Source: Plotosus lineatus (lineage: Eukaryota; Chordata; Actinopteri; Siluriformes; Plotosidae). From it: DNA of 64,000 nt. Both the position numbers and the translations under genes were made by a program. Positions 63,075 to 64,000 of this stretch are shown one piece after another. The first letter of the stretch is position 1; the number at the start of each line of letters is the position of its first letter. The notes under the pieces were generated by a model. That model saw nothing but the letters and a program-made list of their open reading frames with translations. It searched no databases and had not been told where the DNA came from. The stretch is from assembly GCA_024760905.1 (NCBI GenBank), contig CM045733.1, positions 14,835,001 through 14,899,000 on the forward strand, read 5' to 3'.

Positions 63075-63206
63075 GTCAGTGTGCATGCGCACCTACACAC
63101 ACCCAAACAGAAAAACAAAGAAAGACTTAATTAGTGCCGTGAATATTCTGACTTGTCAGAGACAAAAGAGACTAAATAATTTGGATTTTGAATGGAGGTT
63201 TCTAAA

Positions 63207-64000
63207 GGGGGCAGTGGTTTCCCAGAGAAAAGTTGATGGATTACCGATCCCAAGGTTGGGGGGGTTCAAGCCAACGGTTGCCGCTGCTGTCCCCCTAGTG
63301 CAGCTAACTGGGTTATCAAAGGCCGGCCACGTCTCTCACTGTATGTGGTGAAAAAGAACCATTGCTTACTTTTGTCGGGAGGAACTGCATAGCAATCAGC
63401 GTGTTTCTGCTCTGTGCAATCTGTCCAAGTACTCTGTCTACTCTGTCCTTGCCAAGAGTCTGCTCGGATGGGATTTTGGAGATACACACTGGACAGCTCA
63501 CCAGGCCATCGCCGGGCAAACACATGCACAATCATTCACACACACTCGTACCTTCCGGAGATTTGGAACAGCCAATTAGCCTACTGTGTATGTTTTTGGA
63601 CTGTAAGAGAAAATCCATGCAAGTATGCGGAGAACATGCAAATCACCTCACAGAAACACATTAGCCCGGGAAGCAAACCTATTCCTGCTTTGCTGCAAAA
63701 ATATTCATTCGTTCATTCATTTTCTGAACAGCTTACTCCTAATTAGGGTTGCGGGGAGGCTAGTGCCCATCTCAGCCGGCGTGGTGTGAGGGCAGAGTAC
63801 ACACTAAACAGTTTGCCAGGCCATTGCAGGGCACAAACACGCTGACAGTTATGCAGCTACTCTTTACAAAAGTCAGCAATGGTTCTTTTACATGCATCTC
63901 ACCAGAGACAGTGAGAGACATGGCCGGCCTTTGATAACCCAGTTAGCTGCAGTGGGAGGAGGAGGGGGGAAGATAACTTGCTGAGAGTGGGGCTGTAAAA
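63207..64000. repeat. SINE-A and SINE-B fragments in the last intron
   Basis: SINE-A head and body (about 63207-63420, plus), SINE-B fragment (about 63480-63680, minus), SINE-B tail and SINE-A body and head in minus orientation (about 63700-64000), running off the window edge. Confidence 0.65.

Overview
The window is vertebrate nuclear DNA, almost certainly from a teleost fish. It shows GT-AG introns, long (TG)n, (TA)n and (GA)n microsatellites, and dense fish-type transposable elements: Tc1, hAT, pogo/Tigger-like elements, an RTE-like LINE and tRNA-headed SINEs. The species cannot be fixed from the sequence.

The whole window is occupied by one plus-strand gene, an orthologue of MICAL3, the F-actin-oxidising flavin monooxygenase. 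I reconstructed 31 coding exons between 1161 and 63074. Every junction is GT-AG and every reading phase is compatible, giving 5251 nt (about 1750 codons). In order they encode the FAD monooxygenase (exons 1-9), a linker and the CH domain (10-12), a basic nuclear-localisation-like linker (13-14), a variable linker (15-16), the LIM domain (17-18), an acidic and Ser/Pro-rich central region (19-26) and the C-terminal bMERB Rab-binding coiled coil (27-31). The last exon or exons and the stop codon lie to the right. Teleosts carry mical3a and mical3b; I cannot assign which this is. I see no other host gene.

Most of the rest is intronic and filled with mobile DNA. An APE+RT LINE with an RTE-like (GAA)n tail has one near-complete copy (37877-40966), one long copy without its 3' end (1911-4963), a 5' half (29820-31571), several 3' fragments (15863-16650, 20226-21454, 32050-32404) and a 5' scrap (60145-60220). 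A SINE family (A) joins a tRNA-like head to a tail shared with that LINE, including the (GAA)n end. Other material: a second, older LINE (22411-23380); a decayed Tc1 transposon (8411-9962); hAT elements (17260-18339, 33880-34199, 58604-58929); Tigger-like and other TIR elements with TA target sites; three more SINE families; and many nested insertions whose target-site duplications can be read.

The strongest points for a second look are: a TTAA-type transposon (12742-13678) carrying a P2X7-C-terminal-like Cys-rich gene fragment behind a TGACGTCA site; a nested TIR element (about 48068-50218) with its own TGACGTCA-plus-ORF module and a zinc-finger-like piece; the LINE/SINE tail sharing and SINE tail exchange; a 51-bp near-perfect inverted repeat in intron 5; TG repeats sitting on mical3 splice sites; and small phase-neutral cassette exons, including one inside the bMERB domain and one unannotated candidate in intron 29.
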